From Mycolicibacterium grossiae (GTDB lineage Bacteria; Actinomycetota; Actinomycetes; Mycobacteriales; Mycobacteriaceae): a stretch of 64,000 bases of DNA. Of the stretch, positions 36,311 to 47,165 are shown one piece after another. The stretch spans positions 2,728,001 to 2,792,000 of the forward strand of contig NZ_CP043474.1 of assembly GCF_008329645.1 (NCBI RefSeq). Reading direction: 5' to 3'. Below the pieces are notes generated by a model, which worked only from the letters and a program-made list of their open reading frames with translations, made no database searches and had not been told where the DNA came from. Each line of letters starts with the position of its first letter. Within the stretch, counting starts at the first letter, position 1. The position numbers were made by a program, and so were the translations under genes.

Positions 36311-37686
36311 CCCGCCGACACGGGTTGCCGCTCGCGGCGTGCGGCGCGCTTCTCGGCGGTCCACAGCCGCACGTTGTGCGCGATGGTGCGGCCGACCAGT
36401 CGCGGCGAGGGCACCATGTAGAGGCTGTCGAGCAGGCTGAACCGACGCAGGAACCATTCGGCGAGAACGGGATCGGTCTCGGCGGCGCCCAGGAACTGGT
36501 CGAACAGCGAGCCCACCGGGCCGTACCACCGCGGGGCGTCGCCCGCCGCGTTGTGCAGGGCGTGGTCGCCGATGGCGGTCATCATCCAGACCGGGAACGT
36601 CGTCTTGGCGGTCGCCTTGGCGAGGCGGGACGCGAGGTCGGTCGCATCGGCGGGACCGGCGGCGAGGGCGCGGGACAGGTTGCCCGCCTGGATCGCCGTC
36701 ATCGTCATGCCCTGGCCGTAGGTGGGGTTGAAGCTCACCACCGAGTCGCCGAACGGGATGATCCCGGCGGGGAAGCGGGTGAGCTTGTCGTAGCGGCGCC
36801 ATCGGCTCTTGGGGTACTTGTGCTGCGCCACCTCACCGACCGGGGTGCCGCGGCGCACGGCCCGGGCGAACCGCTCGGGCAGGATGCGGTCGGCCAAATC
36901 GCACATCTCGGCGAAGTCGCGCGGCGGCGGCACCTTGCCGGTGCCGAAGGTGGTCAACCGCCAGTAGCCGTCCTCGTAGAGCAGCATGCCCAGACCGACC
37001 GGCTCCTCGCGGGACGCGCCCGCGACGACGACCTTCTCCTGCAGCAGGCCCTCGGGAATGTGCACCTGGTGGGTGGCGTAGGCGATGCCGACGTCCACGG
37101 TGTCCTCGCGCGGCGCGTCGAAACCCCACTGCGACAGCCACATCGGCAGTCGGGTGGCGCGACCGGTGGCGTCGACCACCAGGTCGGCGGATGCTCCGCC
37201 CGCGACGTCGCCGACGTCGAACAGCACGCCGCGAACGCGCTGCGCCGCGGCGTCCCACCACGGCTCGGCGATGCTGCGCCGCACCAGCTCGACGTTGGGT
37301 AGGGCGAGCGTGCGGCGGCGGATCTGCCATTCGAGGTGGGCCCGGCTCGGCACGTAGGCGGTGAACTCGTCCTGCAGGCGGTGCGCCGTGCCCAGCACGT
37401 GGCCGGCCGCGCCGAAGTGGATGCAGTCGGGCCGGTTCTCCAGGATGGGCACGCCGGCGGCGACCATGTCGTCGAGCAGCCCCGGGTAGAGCCCGTCGAA
37501 CTCCTCGGCGCCGCGCGCCATCAGGAGGTGGACGTGGTGGCCCTGCGGAACGCCGGGCCGGTTCGCCGGGCTGTCGGGCAGCTCGTCGCGCTCGTAGATC
37601 GTCACCCGGTCGACGTGATCGGCCAGCACCCGGGCCGCGCACAGGCCGGCGAGGCTCCCCCCGATGACCACCGCATGTTTCCCCAT
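36307..37686 (-). CDS. FAD-dependent oxidoreductase/halogenase-like monooxygenase, Rv3254-like
   Basis: 459 residues from ATG 37686. N-terminal FAD fold 'HAVVIGGSLAGLCAARVLADHVDRVTIYERDELP', the 'DLVVDATGRATRLPMWL' DG-type motif in the middle and 'FGDSVVSFNPTYGQGMTMTAIQAGNLSRAL' as the second FAD contact. Class A flavin monooxygenase or epoxidase-like. Substrate unknown. It is divergent from the permease gene at 37745. Confidence 0.85.
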   Translation of the reverse strand: MGKHAVVIGGSLAGLCAARVLADHVDRVTIYERDELPDSPANRPGVPQGHHVHLLMARGAEEFDGLYPGLLDDMVAAGVPILENRPDCIHFGAAGHVLGTAHRLQDEFTAYVPSRAHLEWQIRRRTLALPNVELVRRSIAEPWWDAAAQRVRGVLFDVGDVAGGASADLVVDATGRATRLPMWLSQWGFDAPREDTVDVGIAYATHQVHIPEGLLQEKVVVAGASREEPVGLGMLLYEDGYWRLTTFGTGKVPPPRDFAEMCDLADRILPERFARAVRRGTPVGEVAQHKYPKSRWRRYDKLTRFPAGIIPFGDSVVSFNPTYGQGMTMTAIQAGNLSRALAAGPADATDLASRLAKATAKTTFPVWMMTAIGDHALHNAAGDAPRWYGPVGSLFDQFLGAAETDPVLAEWFLRRFSLLDSLYMVPSPRLVGRTIAHNVRLWTAEKRAARRERQPVSAG

Positions 37687-37744
37687 GGCCTGCGACGGTA
37701 CTCGGTAGGGTCCCCGTCACACGACCGAGAGGGATGACGAAAGC

Positions 37745-39223
37745 ATGGCGGACCGCTGGCGGATCAAGTCGGTCGAGCAGTCGATCGCGGACACCGACGA
37801 ACCGGACACCCGGTTGCGCAAGGACCTCACGTGGCGCGACCTGACCGTCTTCGGGGTGTCGGTGGTGATCGGCGCCGGCATCTTCACCATCACCGCCTCG
37901 ACGGCCGGCGACCTGACCGGTCCGGCCATCTCGGTGTCCTTCGTCATCGCCGCCGTGACGTGCGGGCTGGCGGCGCTGTGCTACGCCGAGTTCGCCTCGA
38001 CAGTGCCCGTCGCGGGCAGCGCGTACACCTTCTCCTATGCCACCTTCGGCGAGTTCACGGCGTGGATCATCGGCTGGGACCTCATCCTCGAGTTCGCCGT
38101 GGCCGCGGCCGTGGTGGCCAAGGGCTGGTCGTCGTATCTGGGAACGGTGTTCGGCTTCTCCGGTGGCACCGTCGACCTCGGACCGGTCACGCTCGACTGG
38201 GGCGCATTGCTCATCATCGCGGTGCTGTGCGCGCTGCTCGCCCGCGGCACCAAGCTGTCGTCGAACGTCAGCGCCGTCATCACGGCGATCAAGGTGACCG
38301 TGGTGCTGCTCGTCGTCATCGTCGGTGCGTTCTACGTCAAGGCCGCCAACTACACGCCGTTCGTTCCGCCCGCGGAGACCGGTGAGGCGTCCGGCTCGGG
38401 CATCGACCAGTCGGTCTTCTCGCTGCTCACCGGCGCCGAGGGCAGCACCTACGGCGTGTACGGGGTGCTCGCGGGTGCGTCGATCGTGTTCTTCGCCTTC
38501 ATCGGCTTCGACATCGTCGCCACCACGGCCGAGGAAACCAAGAACCCGCAGCGCGACGTCCCGCGCGGCATCCTCTTCTCGCTCGGGATCGTCACCCTGC
38601 TGTACGTCGCGGTGTCGGTGGTGCTGTCGGGCATGGTGTCCTACACCGAACTGAAGTCCGGACCCGACGGGCAGGCCAACCTGGCGTCCGCCTTCGCCGC
38701 GAACGGCGTGGACTGGGCCGCGACGATCATCTCGATCGGGGCGCTCGCCGGTCTGACGACCGTCGTCATGGTGCTGCTGTTGGGTCAGATCCGCGTGCTG
38801 TTCGCGATGTCGCGCGACGGCCTGCTGCCGCACGGACTGGCCAAGACCAGCTCGCACGGCACGCCGGTGCGCATCACGGTGGTCGTCGGCATCGTGGTGG
38901 CCCTCGCCGCGTCGGTCTTCCCGATCGAACGCCTCGAGGAGATGGTGAACGTCGGCACGCTGTTCGCCTTCGTGCTGGTGTCGGCCGGCGTGATCGTGCT
39001 GCGCCGCACGCGTCCCGACCTGCAGCGCGGGTTCCGGGCGCCACTCGTTCCGGTGCTCCCCATCCTGTCGATCCTGGCGTGCGTCTGGCTGATGCTGAAC
39101 CTCACCGGGCTCACCTGGATCCGGTTCGCCATCTGGATGGTGATCGGCCTCGTGATCTACCTGCTCTACGGCCGGCGCAAGTCCCTGCTGGCCCGCCGGG
39201 CGGCGGAGGCCTCCGCTCGGTAA
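37745..39223 (+). CDS. APC-family amino acid permease, Rv3253c-like
   Basis: 492 residues from ATG 37745. Twelve or more membrane helices; 'TVFGVSVVIGAGIFTITASTAGDLTGPA' is the conserved first-helix GxG substrate segment of cationic amino acid transporters and 'FFAFIGFDIVATTAEETKNPQRDVPRGI' is the helix 6 motif. Likely uptake of basic amino acids. Confidence 0.9.
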   Translation: MADRWRIKSVEQSIADTDEPDTRLRKDLTWRDLTVFGVSVVIGAGIFTITASTAGDLTGPAISVSFVIAAVTCGLAALCYAEFASTVPVAGSAYTFSYATFGEFTAWIIGWDLILEFAVAAAVVAKGWSSYLGTVFGFSGGTVDLGPVTLDWGALLIIAVLCALLARGTKLSSNVSAVITAIKVTVVLLVVIVGAFYVKAANYTPFVPPAETGEASGSGIDQSVFSLLTGAEGSTYGVYGVLAGASIVFFAFIGFDIVATTAEETKNPQRDVPRGILFSLGIVTLLYVAVSVVLSGMVSYTELKSGPDGQANLASAFAANGVDWAATIISIGALAGLTTVVMVLLLGQIRVLFAMSRDGLLPHGLAKTSSHGTPVRITVVVGIVVALAASVFPIERLEEMVNVGTLFAFVLVSAGVIVLRRTRPDLQRGFRAPLVPVLPILSILACVWLMLNLTGLTWIRFAIWMVIGLVIYLLYGRRKSLLARRAAEASAR

Positions 39224-39364
39224 CGCCCCGGGTCGGTTTTCGCGCCGCCGCGCGCTGGTGGGTCGGTAGTCGTCGAGATCCGATTTTGGCGGGCCGCACT
39301 CGCATTTTCTCGCCACGAGCCGGATCTCGCGCGGGTCGACGCAGCCAAGGGTTTTACAAAACAT

Positions 39365-39386
39365 TCGTTCGTGTCTAGACGAACGA
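39365..39386. promoter_or_regulatory. TetR-type operator upstream of alkB
   Basis: TCGTTCGT (39365-39372) and ACGAACGA (39379-39386) are exact complements around a 6-bp centre. The right arm covers most of the predicted -35 hexamer, so binding would block transcription. The likely binder is the TetR protein encoded last in the same operon (41058-41705). Confidence 0.65.
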
Positions 39387-39404
39387 CAGATGGCCACTTA
39401 TAGT
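39376..39404 (+). promoter_or_regulatory. Predicted promoter for alkB-rubA-rubB-tetR
   Basis: -35 TAGACG (39376-39381, four of six matches) and -10 TATAGT (39399-39404), 17 bp apart. Transcription would begin near 39411, about 33 nt before the alkB GTG. Confidence 0.55.
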
Positions 39405-39443
39405 CAAGTGCATCCAGTGATGGCTCTCACGAGGAGGTGTGCC

Positions 39444-40679
39444 GTGACGACTCGGCTCCAACCCCAGGACGCGACCCTCGAGTGGCGCGACCGCAAGCGC
39501 TACCTGTGGCTGATGGGGCTCATCGCCCCGACGGCGCTGTTCGTCGTGCTGCCGCTGATCCGGCTGCTCAACGACGCCGGCTGGCACGCCGCGGCAGTCG
39601 CGCCGCTGTGGATCGGGCCGATCCTGGTGTACCTGCTGCTGCCGACGCTCGATCGGTTCTTCGGCCCGGACGGGCAGAATCCGCCCGACGAGGTGATGGA
39701 GCGCCTGGAGAACGACCGCTACTACCGCTACTGCACCTATGCCTACATCCCGTTCCAGTACGCCAGCGTCATCCTCGGCGCCTACCTCTTCACCGCGTCC
39801 GACCTCGCCTGGCTGGGCTTCGACGGCGGGGTGAACTGGGTCGGCAAGGTCGGTCTGGCGCTGTCGGTCGGCGTGCTGGGCGGCGTCGGCATCAACACCG
39901 CCCACGAACTCGGCCACAAGAAGGACGCGCTGGAGCGGTGGCTGTCCAAGATCACCCTGGCGCAGACCTGGTACGGCCACTTCTACATCGAGCACAACCG
40001 CGGCCACCACGTCCGCGTCGCCACCCCGGAGGACCCGGCGTCGGCGCGCTTCGGCGAGACCTTCTGGGAGTTCCTGCCGCGCAGCGTGTGGGGCAGCCTG
40101 CGCTCGTCGTGGGAGCTGGAAGCCAAGCGTCTGCAGCGCGCCGGCAAGCCGACGTGGCACTGGTCCAATGACGTGCTCAACGCGTGGGCGATGTCGCTGG
40201 TGCTGTGGGGCGCGCTCACCGCGGCGTTCGGCTGGGGCGTGCTCGTCTACATGGCGATCTCGGCGGTCTACGGCTTCACCCTGCTGGAAACGGTCAACTA
40301 CCTCGAGCACTACGGGCTGCTGCGGCAGAAGACGGCCAGCGGCCGCTACGAACGCTGCACCCCCGAGCACAGCTGGAACTCCGATCACATCGTGACCAAC
40401 CTGTTCCTCTACCACCTGCAGCGTCACAGCGACCACCACGCCAACCCGACCCGGCGCTATCAGACGCTGCGCAGCATGGACGGCGCCCCGAACCTGCCCA
40501 GCGGCTACGCGTCGATGATCGCGCTGACCTACGTCCCGGCGCTGTGGCGGGCGGTGATGGACCACCGCGTGCTCGCCCATTACGGCGGCGACATCACGCG
40601 GGTGAACGTGCACCCGCGGGTACGCGACCGCGTGCTCGCCCGCTACGGCGACGCGGCCGACGCGGGCGCACGAGCATGA
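39444..40679 (+). CDS. alkB: Alkane 1-monooxygenase AlkB
   Basis: 411 residues from GTG 39444, set by AGGAGG at 39432-39437. Membrane di-iron hydroxylase with the His boxes [25 protein letters not shown] and [11 protein letters not shown] plus '[11 protein letters not shown]'. Oxidises medium or long alkanes to 1-alcohols using electrons from rubredoxin. Overlaps rubA by 4 bp; same order as Rv3252c-Rv3249c. Confidence 0.95.
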   Translation: MTTRLQPQDATLEWRDRKRYLWLMGLIAPTALFVVLPLIRLLNDAGWHAAAVAPLWIGPILVYLLLPTLDRFFGPDGQNPPDEVMERLENDRYYRYCTYAYIPFQYASVILGAYLFTASDLAWLGFDGGVNWVGKVGLALSVGVLGGVGINTAHELGHKKDALERWLSKITLAQTWYGHFYIEHNRGHHVRVATPEDPASARFGETFWEFLPRSVWGSLRSSWELEAKRLQRAGKPTWHWSNDVLNAWAMSLVLWGALTAAFGWGVLVYMAISAVYGFTLLETVNYLEHYGLLRQKTASGRYERCTPEHSWNSDHIVTNLFLYHLQRHSDHHANPTRRYQTLRSMDGAPNLPSGYASMIALTYVPALWRAVMDHRVLAHYGGDITRVNVHPRVRDRVLARYGDAADAGARA

Positions 40680-40843
40680 CCGCCTACCGCTGCCCCGGGT
40701 GCGACTACGTATACGACGAGGCGCTGGGTGCGCCGCGCGAGGGGTTCGCGGCGGGCACGACGTGGGAGCGCGTGCCCGACGACTGGACCTGTCCGGACTG
40801 TGCGGTCCGGGAGAAGATCGACTTCGAGGAGATGGCGCGATGA
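40676..40843 (+). CDS. rubA: Rubredoxin RubA
   Basis: 55 residues from ATG 40676 (ATGA overlap with alkB). Two Cys pairs bind one iron: [11 protein letters not shown] and WTCPDCAV, with [20 protein letters not shown] between. Electron donor to AlkB. It lacks the usual Gly after the second Cys pair (CPDCAV instead of CPxCG), which marks the first of the two alkane-locus rubredoxin types. Confidence 0.93.
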   Translation: MTAYRCPGCDYVYDEALGAPREGFAAGTTWERVPDDWTCPDCAVREKIDFEEMAR

Positions 40844-41028
40844 CCGACGAGGCGTACCGGCTGTTCGTCTGCGTGCAGTGCGGGTTCGAGTACGACGAGG
40901 CCAAGGGCTGGCCGGAGGACGGGATCGCTCCCGGCACCCGCTGGGACGACATCCCCGATGACTGGAGTTGCCCCGACTGTGGAGCGGCGAAGTCCGACTT
41001 CGAGATGGTCGAGGTCGCCCGTCCGTGA
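40840..41028 (+). CDS. rubB: Rubredoxin RubB
   Basis: 62 residues from ATG 40840 (ATGA overlap with rubA). Cys pairs [20 protein letters not shown] and [17 protein letters not shown], the canonical AlkG2-type rubredoxin able to pass electrons to AlkB. Ends with a 4-bp GTGA at 41025 that could start the tetR gene. Confidence 0.94.
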   Translation: MTDEAYRLFVCVQCGFEYDEAKGWPEDGIAPGTRWDDIPDDWSCPDCGAAKSDFEMVEVARP

Positions 41029-41057
41029 CGCTGGCCGTAGGGGATAGGGTCGCGCCT

Positions 41058-41705
41058 GTGAGCGCACCGCGGGACGACGAGCAGCCCAGGACTGCTCGCG
41101 TCTCGTACGCGGAGGCGTCCCGGGTGCTGCTGCGCGACTCCATCCTCGACGGCATGCGCGATCTGCTCGGCGAGCGCGACTGGTCGTCCATCACGCTGAC
41201 CGACGTGGCCAAGGCCGCCGGGATCAGCAGGCAGACGATCTACAACGAGTTCGGTTCGCGGCAGGGCCTCGCCGAGGGGTATGCCCTGCGCCTGGCGGAC
41301 CGGCTCGTCGACGCCGTGGACAAGGCCATCGACGGCAACGTGGGCAACGTGCATGCCGCGTTCCTCGAGGGATTCCGCGCGTTCTTCGCCGAATCGGCGG
41401 CTGACCCGCTGGTCATCTCGCTGCTCACCGGGGTGGCCAAGCCGGACCTCCTGCAGATCATCACCACCGACAGCGCGCCGATCATCACCCGGGCCAGCGA
41501 GCGGCTCACCGCGACCTTCATGCACAGCTGGGTGCGCGCGAGCGAGGAGGACGCCGGCGTGCTGGCCCGGGCCATCGTCCGGCTGGCGATGAGTTACGTG
41601 TCGATGCCGCCGGAGGCCACCCATGACGTGGCCCGGGACCTGGCGCGGTTGATGGCGCCGTTCGCCGAACGCTACGGCGTCGTGATCGACGAAGGATCGA
41701 ACTGA
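41058..41705 (+). CDS. TetR-family regulator of the alkane operon, Rv3249c-like
   Basis: 215 residues from GTG 41058; GTG 41025, overlapping the rubB stop, would add 11 residues. N-terminal HTH: 'ILDGMRDLLGERDWSSITLTDVAKAAGISRQTIYNEFGSRQGLAEGY'. It is the last gene of the alkB operon and probably represses it through the palindrome at 39365-39386 until an alkane or fatty-acid ligand binds (inference). Confidence 0.85.
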   Translation: MSAPRDDEQPRTARVSYAEASRVLLRDSILDGMRDLLGERDWSSITLTDVAKAAGISRQTIYNEFGSRQGLAEGYALRLADRLVDAVDKAIDGNVGNVHAAFLEGFRAFFAESAADPLVISLLTGVAKPDLLQIITTDSAPIITRASERLTATFMHSWVRASEEDAGVLARAIVRLAMSYVSMPPEATHDVARDLARLMAPFAERYGVVIDEGSN

Positions 41706-41732
41706 ACTCGTACCCGCTGCATCTGGACGGGT

Positions 41733-42860
41733 ATGACAACGACAACGCCTCATACCCCGACCCCCGTTCTCGACCCCGCCGCCATGACCGAGTCCCTGCG
41801 GCCGGCGATCAGCAGTGCCGCCGCCGAGGCGGACCGGTGCGGCGCCATCCCCGCTGATCTGCGTGACGCGCTGCGGGCGGCCGGGGCGTTCCGTCTCTTC
41901 ACGCCGCGGGAGTTCGGCGGGTGGGAGGCGCCGCTGCCGGTCGCCCTCGAGGTCTACGAACGGTTCGGCTACCTCGACGCCTCGGTCGGTCTGCTGGTGT
42001 GGAATGCGAACTTCGGCTTCGTCGGCGCGCTACTCGATCCGGCAGGAGCGGCCCGGGTGTGGGCCGACGGAAAGGAGCCGGTCTTCGCGAATTCCGGTCT
42101 GCCGGGAACCGCGGTACCGGTCGAGGGCGGGTATCGGCTGACGGGAGAGTGGCGGATCGTCAGTGGCATCCGGGGGGCCGACTGGGTGGTGCTGGTCGGG
42201 CTGACCCCCGAGGTCCGGCTCTTCGTGGTGCCCGTCGACCAGGTGTCGGTGCGCGACGGCTGGGACGTCACCGGGATGCGCGCCACGGGCAGTCACGACG
42301 TCACGGCCGACGGCGTGTTCGTGCCGACGGAACTGGTGGTCGACCTCGGGTCCGCGCCGCACGTCGACCGGCCGCTCTACCGCGGGTTCGTCCCGGCTCT
42401 GGTGTTCCCGGGATGCAGCGCGGTGGCGCTCGGCATCGCCCGCCGCGCCATCGACGAAACCGTCGCGCTCGTCGGGTCCAAGCCGGTGATGACCGGCGGG
42501 ACGTCCGCTGAGACGGCGCGTACCCAACACGTGGTGGCGACGTCCGAGGCGGCCGTGACGGCGGCCTGGCTGCTGCTGCGGCACGCGGCGCGAGACGTCG
42601 ACGCCGCGGGTGCCGACGTGACGCTGCAGCAGCGCGCCGCGCTACGAGCCGCCATGTCCCACGCGGCCGAGGTGAGCCGGCAGGCGTTGGTGGCGCTGCA
42701 CGGGATCGCCGGCTCGGCCGTGCTCTACCGCTCCAACCCCGTCGAGCGGGTCTTCCGTGACGGCATGGTCGCCGTACAGCACGCGAACCACTCGGCGGTC
42801 TTCATGGAGGCGGCGGGTCGGGTGCGGCTCGGCCTGCAACCCGGGTTGCCCCTGTTCTGA
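41733..42860 (+). CDS. Acyl-CoA dehydrogenase-fold flavoprotein (group D monooxygenase-like)
   Basis: 375 residues from ATG 41733. The acyl-CoA dehydrogenase fold is visible ('ALRAAGAFRLFTPREFGGWEAPLPVALEVYERFGYLDASVGLLVW', 'WRIVSGIRGADWVVLVG', 'GMRATGSHDVTADGVFVP') but the late catalytic-Glu motif of dehydrogenases is absent; the C-terminus ends 'NPVERVFRDGMVAVQHANHS', as in the DszC/HsaA-like flavin monooxygenases. Not found between tetR and sahH in M. tuberculosis. Substrate unknown. Confidence 0.78.
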   Translation: MTTTTPHTPTPVLDPAAMTESLRPAISSAAAEADRCGAIPADLRDALRAAGAFRLFTPREFGGWEAPLPVALEVYERFGYLDASVGLLVWNANFGFVGALLDPAGAARVWADGKEPVFANSGLPGTAVPVEGGYRLTGEWRIVSGIRGADWVVLVGLTPEVRLFVVPVDQVSVRDGWDVTGMRATGSHDVTADGVFVPTELVVDLGSAPHVDRPLYRGFVPALVFPGCSAVALGIARRAIDETVALVGSKPVMTGGTSAETARTQHVVATSEAAVTAAWLLLRHAARDVDAAGADVTLQQRAALRAAMSHAAEVSRQALVALHGIAGSAVLYRSNPVERVFRDGMVAVQHANHSAVFMEAAGRVRLGLQPGLPLF

Positions 42861-42880
42861 CCGCGGGCGGCCGCAACGAC

Positions 42881-43840
42881 TCACGCGGCGGGTTCGACGC
42901 GCCCCCTGGGGTGCGGATGGAACATCGACAGCCCGCTCACCCGTCCGCCGTGCAGGGACTGCACCCACAGCACGGCGGGCGGGCAGTGGAACGGGTCGTC
43001 GGGCGGGTTGATCAGGTCCGTCTCCCAGATCACCACCTCGCGGCCGGCGACGACGTTGGTCAGGCGCTGTCGGACCCCGTCGTCGAGGTCCTGATCCATG
43101 GCGCGCGACAGGTGGTCGAGGCCCACGGTGTGCACGCCGCCGGGCCAGGTCGTTCGCAGGCGCGGGTCCCAGCGCGCCGCGAGCGCCGCGCCGAAGTCGC
43201 CGTGCACCGCGGCGTGCAGGATCTCCTCGGCGTGTTGCCGGTGCACGCGCGTCCAGGCGGTCGCGTCGTCGTGCGGGGCATCGGCGGTGTCGAGCAGCGC
43301 GTCGTAGAGCTTGCGCCGCGCCTGGTTCAGCCGGCTGCGCACCGTGCCGACGGGCACTCCGCACACGTCGGCGAGCTGCTCGTAGGCGGTGACGCCGGTG
43401 AAGTAGCGCAGCATCGTCACCAACCGCAGCGTCGGGGAGAGCCGCTCGATGGCGCTCCACACCCAGTCGGCCAGCGCCTGCTGATCGAGCAGTGCGGCGG
43501 GGTCGCCGTCGAGGCTCACCGGCAGCAGCGACGTCAGGTCGGCCAGCGGCAGCGGCGGCGTCCGCCGCACCTGCATCCGGCAGCCGTTGCGCACGATCGC
43601 GTGCAGCCACGGCGTCACCGCGCTCGGGTCGCGCAGATCGGTCAGCCGCCGCAGCGCCACCAGGGCGGCGTCCTGGACGGCGTCCTCGGCCTCGGGACGA
43701 AAACCCAGGATGCCGACGGCGACGGCGCGCATCGACGCCTCGTGCCGGGCCAGCAGCAGACCCAGTGCGCCGACGTCACCGTGCTGGGCGGCCAGCACCA
43801 GCTCGGCGTCCGTCGGTTGCCCGGTCACCATCTCGCTCAT
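42881..43840 (-). CDS. ECF sigma factor with C-terminal SnoaL-like extension
   Basis: 319 residues from ATG 43840. Region 2 ('[51 protein letters not shown]') and region 4 ('[40 protein letters not shown]') are clear. About 140 extra residues follow, resembling a SnoaL/NTF2-type sensory domain seen in ECF groups that lack an anti-sigma gene. No anti-sigma gene is adjacent. Target genes unknown. Confidence 0.82.
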   Translation of the reverse strand: MSEMVTGQPTDAELVLAAQHGDVGALGLLLARHEASMRAVAVGILGFRPEAEDAVQDAALVALRRLTDLRDPSAVTPWLHAIVRNGCRMQVRRTPPLPLADLTSLLPVSLDGDPAALLDQQALADWVWSAIERLSPTLRLVTMLRYFTGVTAYEQLADVCGVPVGTVRSRLNQARRKLYDALLDTADAPHDDATAWTRVHRQHAEEILHAAVHGDFGAALAARWDPRLRTTWPGGVHTVGLDHLSRAMDQDLDDGVRQRLTNVVAGREVVIWETDLINPPDDPFHCPPAVLWVQSLHGGRVSGLSMFHPHPRGRVEPAA

Positions 43841-43963
43841 CGTCCCGTCCTCCTCGATCCCACCCGTTCTACGTCGACTCCCTTGGAGATTCCTTCGGGG
43901 CGGACGGGGTCGCGATGACGGCCGTGCCGATCACCCCCGGGGCCGCGCCGGGTCGCGGGACGC

Positions 43964-43969
43964 TAGAAT
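43964..43969 (+). promoter_or_regulatory. Possible -10 box for sahH
   Basis: TAGAAT, one mismatch from TATAAT, lies 122 bp before the sahH ATG in a 251-bp gap. No good -35 hexamer is seen at the right distance. The rest of the gap is GC-rich; I saw no recognisable SAH riboswitch. Confidence 0.35.
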
Positions 43970-44091
43970 CGATCCGACACCTCCCGGCCGTCAGTGCGCT
44001 GTGCGCCTGTCCCGCGAGCCCGCAGGCCAGGGGTTTCGCCAGCGCACCCGGCGTGCGCCTCACTGGCACATCACGACTGAAGGGGCTCTAC

Positions 44092-45558
<1,467 letters not shown>

Positions 45559-45570
45559 TCCCGTCTCGAG

Positions 45571-45601
45571 CGGCCCCGGCGACCTACCGTCGCCGGGGCC
45601 G
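45571..45601 (+). terminator. Intrinsic terminator after sahH
   Basis: A perfect 13-bp GC-rich stem, CGGCCCCGGCGAC (45571-45583) with its complement at 45589-45601, 5-nt loop, then TTCCTCGTTT. It marks the end of the conserved core before the inserted region. Confidence 0.85.
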
Positions 45602-45725
45602 TTCCTCGTTTGGCCGTCGAAATCCGTACCCTCGGTTGATATTCGGAGCCGCGTTGGTACTCATCGCCTGCGCGGCAGGGTGTTTCGGCGGCGGCGACGA
45701 CGACGACGCATGTCCCGGAAGCGGC

Positions 45726-45741
45726 ACGTTTGCCGAAACGT
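45726..45741. promoter_or_regulatory. Palindrome upstream of the lipase gene
   Basis: ACGTTT-GCCG-AAACGT, a 16-bp inverted repeat about 90 bp before the lipase ATG. Candidate operator; nothing else recognisable was seen in the 230-bp gap. Confidence 0.35.
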
Positions 45742-45831
45742 CCCCTTGGCGCAACGACTTTCACGGTCAAGAGCGTCGCGTCCGGTGGGAGGGCTTAACA
45801 AATCGTCGCCACATTGTTACGGTTTCGCGTC

Positions 45832-47148
45832 ATGGGTCGGGTGCTGGGGTTCGTTCTCGCGGTGATGCTGTTGGGCACGATCGGTGCGATGCCGGCGGTC
45901 CATGCGGAACCCGATCCGACGAACGACGTCCGCGACCCCAAGTACAACGAAGACGAGTACATCGCGTTCTACACCCCACCGGATCCGTTGCCGGAAGGCC
46001 GACCTGGCGACATCATCCGTAGTGAGCCGTCACGACTCGTGCTCGAACCGTCGGGTCAACTGGGTGCCATCTTCGCCAACGGCACACGAATCATGTACCG
46101 CAGCACCAACTCTCGCGGCGAACCGATGGCGGTCACCGGGACCTACTTCGAACCGTGGAACGCCTGGCCGGGCAAGGGCCCGCGGCCGCTCATCGTCTAC
46201 GGTCCCGGCACGCAGGGGCAGGGGGACCAGTGCGCGCCGTCGCGGCAGTTCAACCAGGGCATCCACTTCTCGCCGTTCCTCGACGTCACCTTCAACTACG
46301 AGGAGCTGTTCGTGGCGACGATGGTGGCGCGTGGTTTCGCCATCGTCATGACCGACTACCAGGGCCTCGGCACGCCCGGACTCCACACGTACGTCAATCG
46401 GGTGGCGCAGGGCAACGCGATGCTCGACGCGGGACGCGCTGCGCAGCGGCTGCCCGGGACGTCGCTGGATCCGCATGGCTCCGTGGCGTTCTGGGGCTAT
46501 TCCCAGGGTGGCGGCGCGGCGGCCTCGGCGGCCGAACTCGCGTCGTCCTACGCGCCGGACCTCGACGTCGTCGGAACCTACGCCGGCGCCCCACCGGCGG
46601 ACCTCAAGGAACTGTTCCCGTACGCCGACGGCAGCGCGCTGGTCGGCGTGGTGGGCTACGCGCTCAACTCGGTGATCACCAGCTATCCCGAGTTCGCCGA
46701 CGTCATCCGGTCGAAGATGACGCCCCGCGGACTGGACCTGCTGCAGAAGGTCCAGGACCAGTGCATCGGGGAGACCGTCGCCAAGTTCATGTTCCGGCAC
46801 CTGCAGCCGTACTTCAACGTCGACATCACCACGACGGTCAACGAGGAGCCGTTCGCGTCGCTGTTCGACATGCAGAAGCTCGGCAAGTTCACGCCGAACG
46901 CGCCGGCATTGATCCTGAGCAACCGGTTCGACCCGCTGGTGCCGTGGACGGCGGCCAATCAACTCGGCCGCGACTGGTGCTCCCGTGGGGCCGACGTCCA
47001 GTTCTTCACCAACGAGCAGCCGCCGTTCCTCAACAAGCTGGTGATCAACCACGCGCTGCCCATGCTGGTCGACGGTGAGCGCGCCATGCAGTGGATCGCC
47101 GACCGCTTCAACGGCGCGCCGACGACGCCGAACTGCGGGGAGTTCTGA
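45832..47148 (+). CDS. Secreted lipase (LIP/secretory lipase family)
   Basis: 438 residues from ATG 45832; TTG 45814 is in frame but neither start has a clear ribosome site. Signal peptide MGRVLGFVLAVMLLGTIGAMPAVHAEP. Alpha/beta hydrolase with oxyanion segment YGPGTQGQG, elbow GYSQGGG (Ser224), acid near 'LSNRFDPLVPW' and base His in 'VINHALPML'. Related to the five hydrolases of the exopolysaccharide locus but more divergent, and probably a true lipid or ester hydrolase. Convergent with the TetR gene. Confidence 0.85.
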   Translation: MGRVLGFVLAVMLLGTIGAMPAVHAEPDPTNDVRDPKYNEDEYIAFYTPPDPLPEGRPGDIIRSEPSRLVLEPSGQLGAIFANGTRIMYRSTNSRGEPMAVTGTYFEPWNAWPGKGPRPLIVYGPGTQGQGDQCAPSRQFNQGIHFSPFLDVTFNYEELFVATMVARGFAIVMTDYQGLGTPGLHTYVNRVAQGNAMLDAGRAAQRLPGTSLDPHGSVAFWGYSQGGGAAASAAELASSYAPDLDVVGTYAGAPPADLKELFPYADGSALVGVVGYALNSVITSYPEFADVIRSKMTPRGLDLLQKVQDQCIGETVAKFMFRHLQPYFNVDITTTVNEEPFASLFDMQKLGKFTPNAPALILSNRFDPLVPWTAANQLGRDWCSRGADVQFFTNEQPPFLNKLVINHALPMLVDGERAMQWIADRFNGAPTTPNCGEF

Positions 47149-47165
47149 CCCCTCAGCGCCAACCC

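Noticed and set aside
36833..39397. An 854-residue minus-strand open frame opposite the permease gene
   Set aside because: It is an antisense frame kept open by high GC; low-complexity Arg/His/Gly/Asp composition with no domain, while the plus-strand frame is a clear permease.
39375..41753. A 792-residue minus-strand open frame opposite alkB, rubA, rubB and tetR
   Set aside because: Antisense shadow; spans four real genes and shows only low-complexity sequence.
43841..44091. SAH riboswitch upstream of sahH
   Set aside because: No recognisable conserved core was seen; only a possible -10 box stands out.
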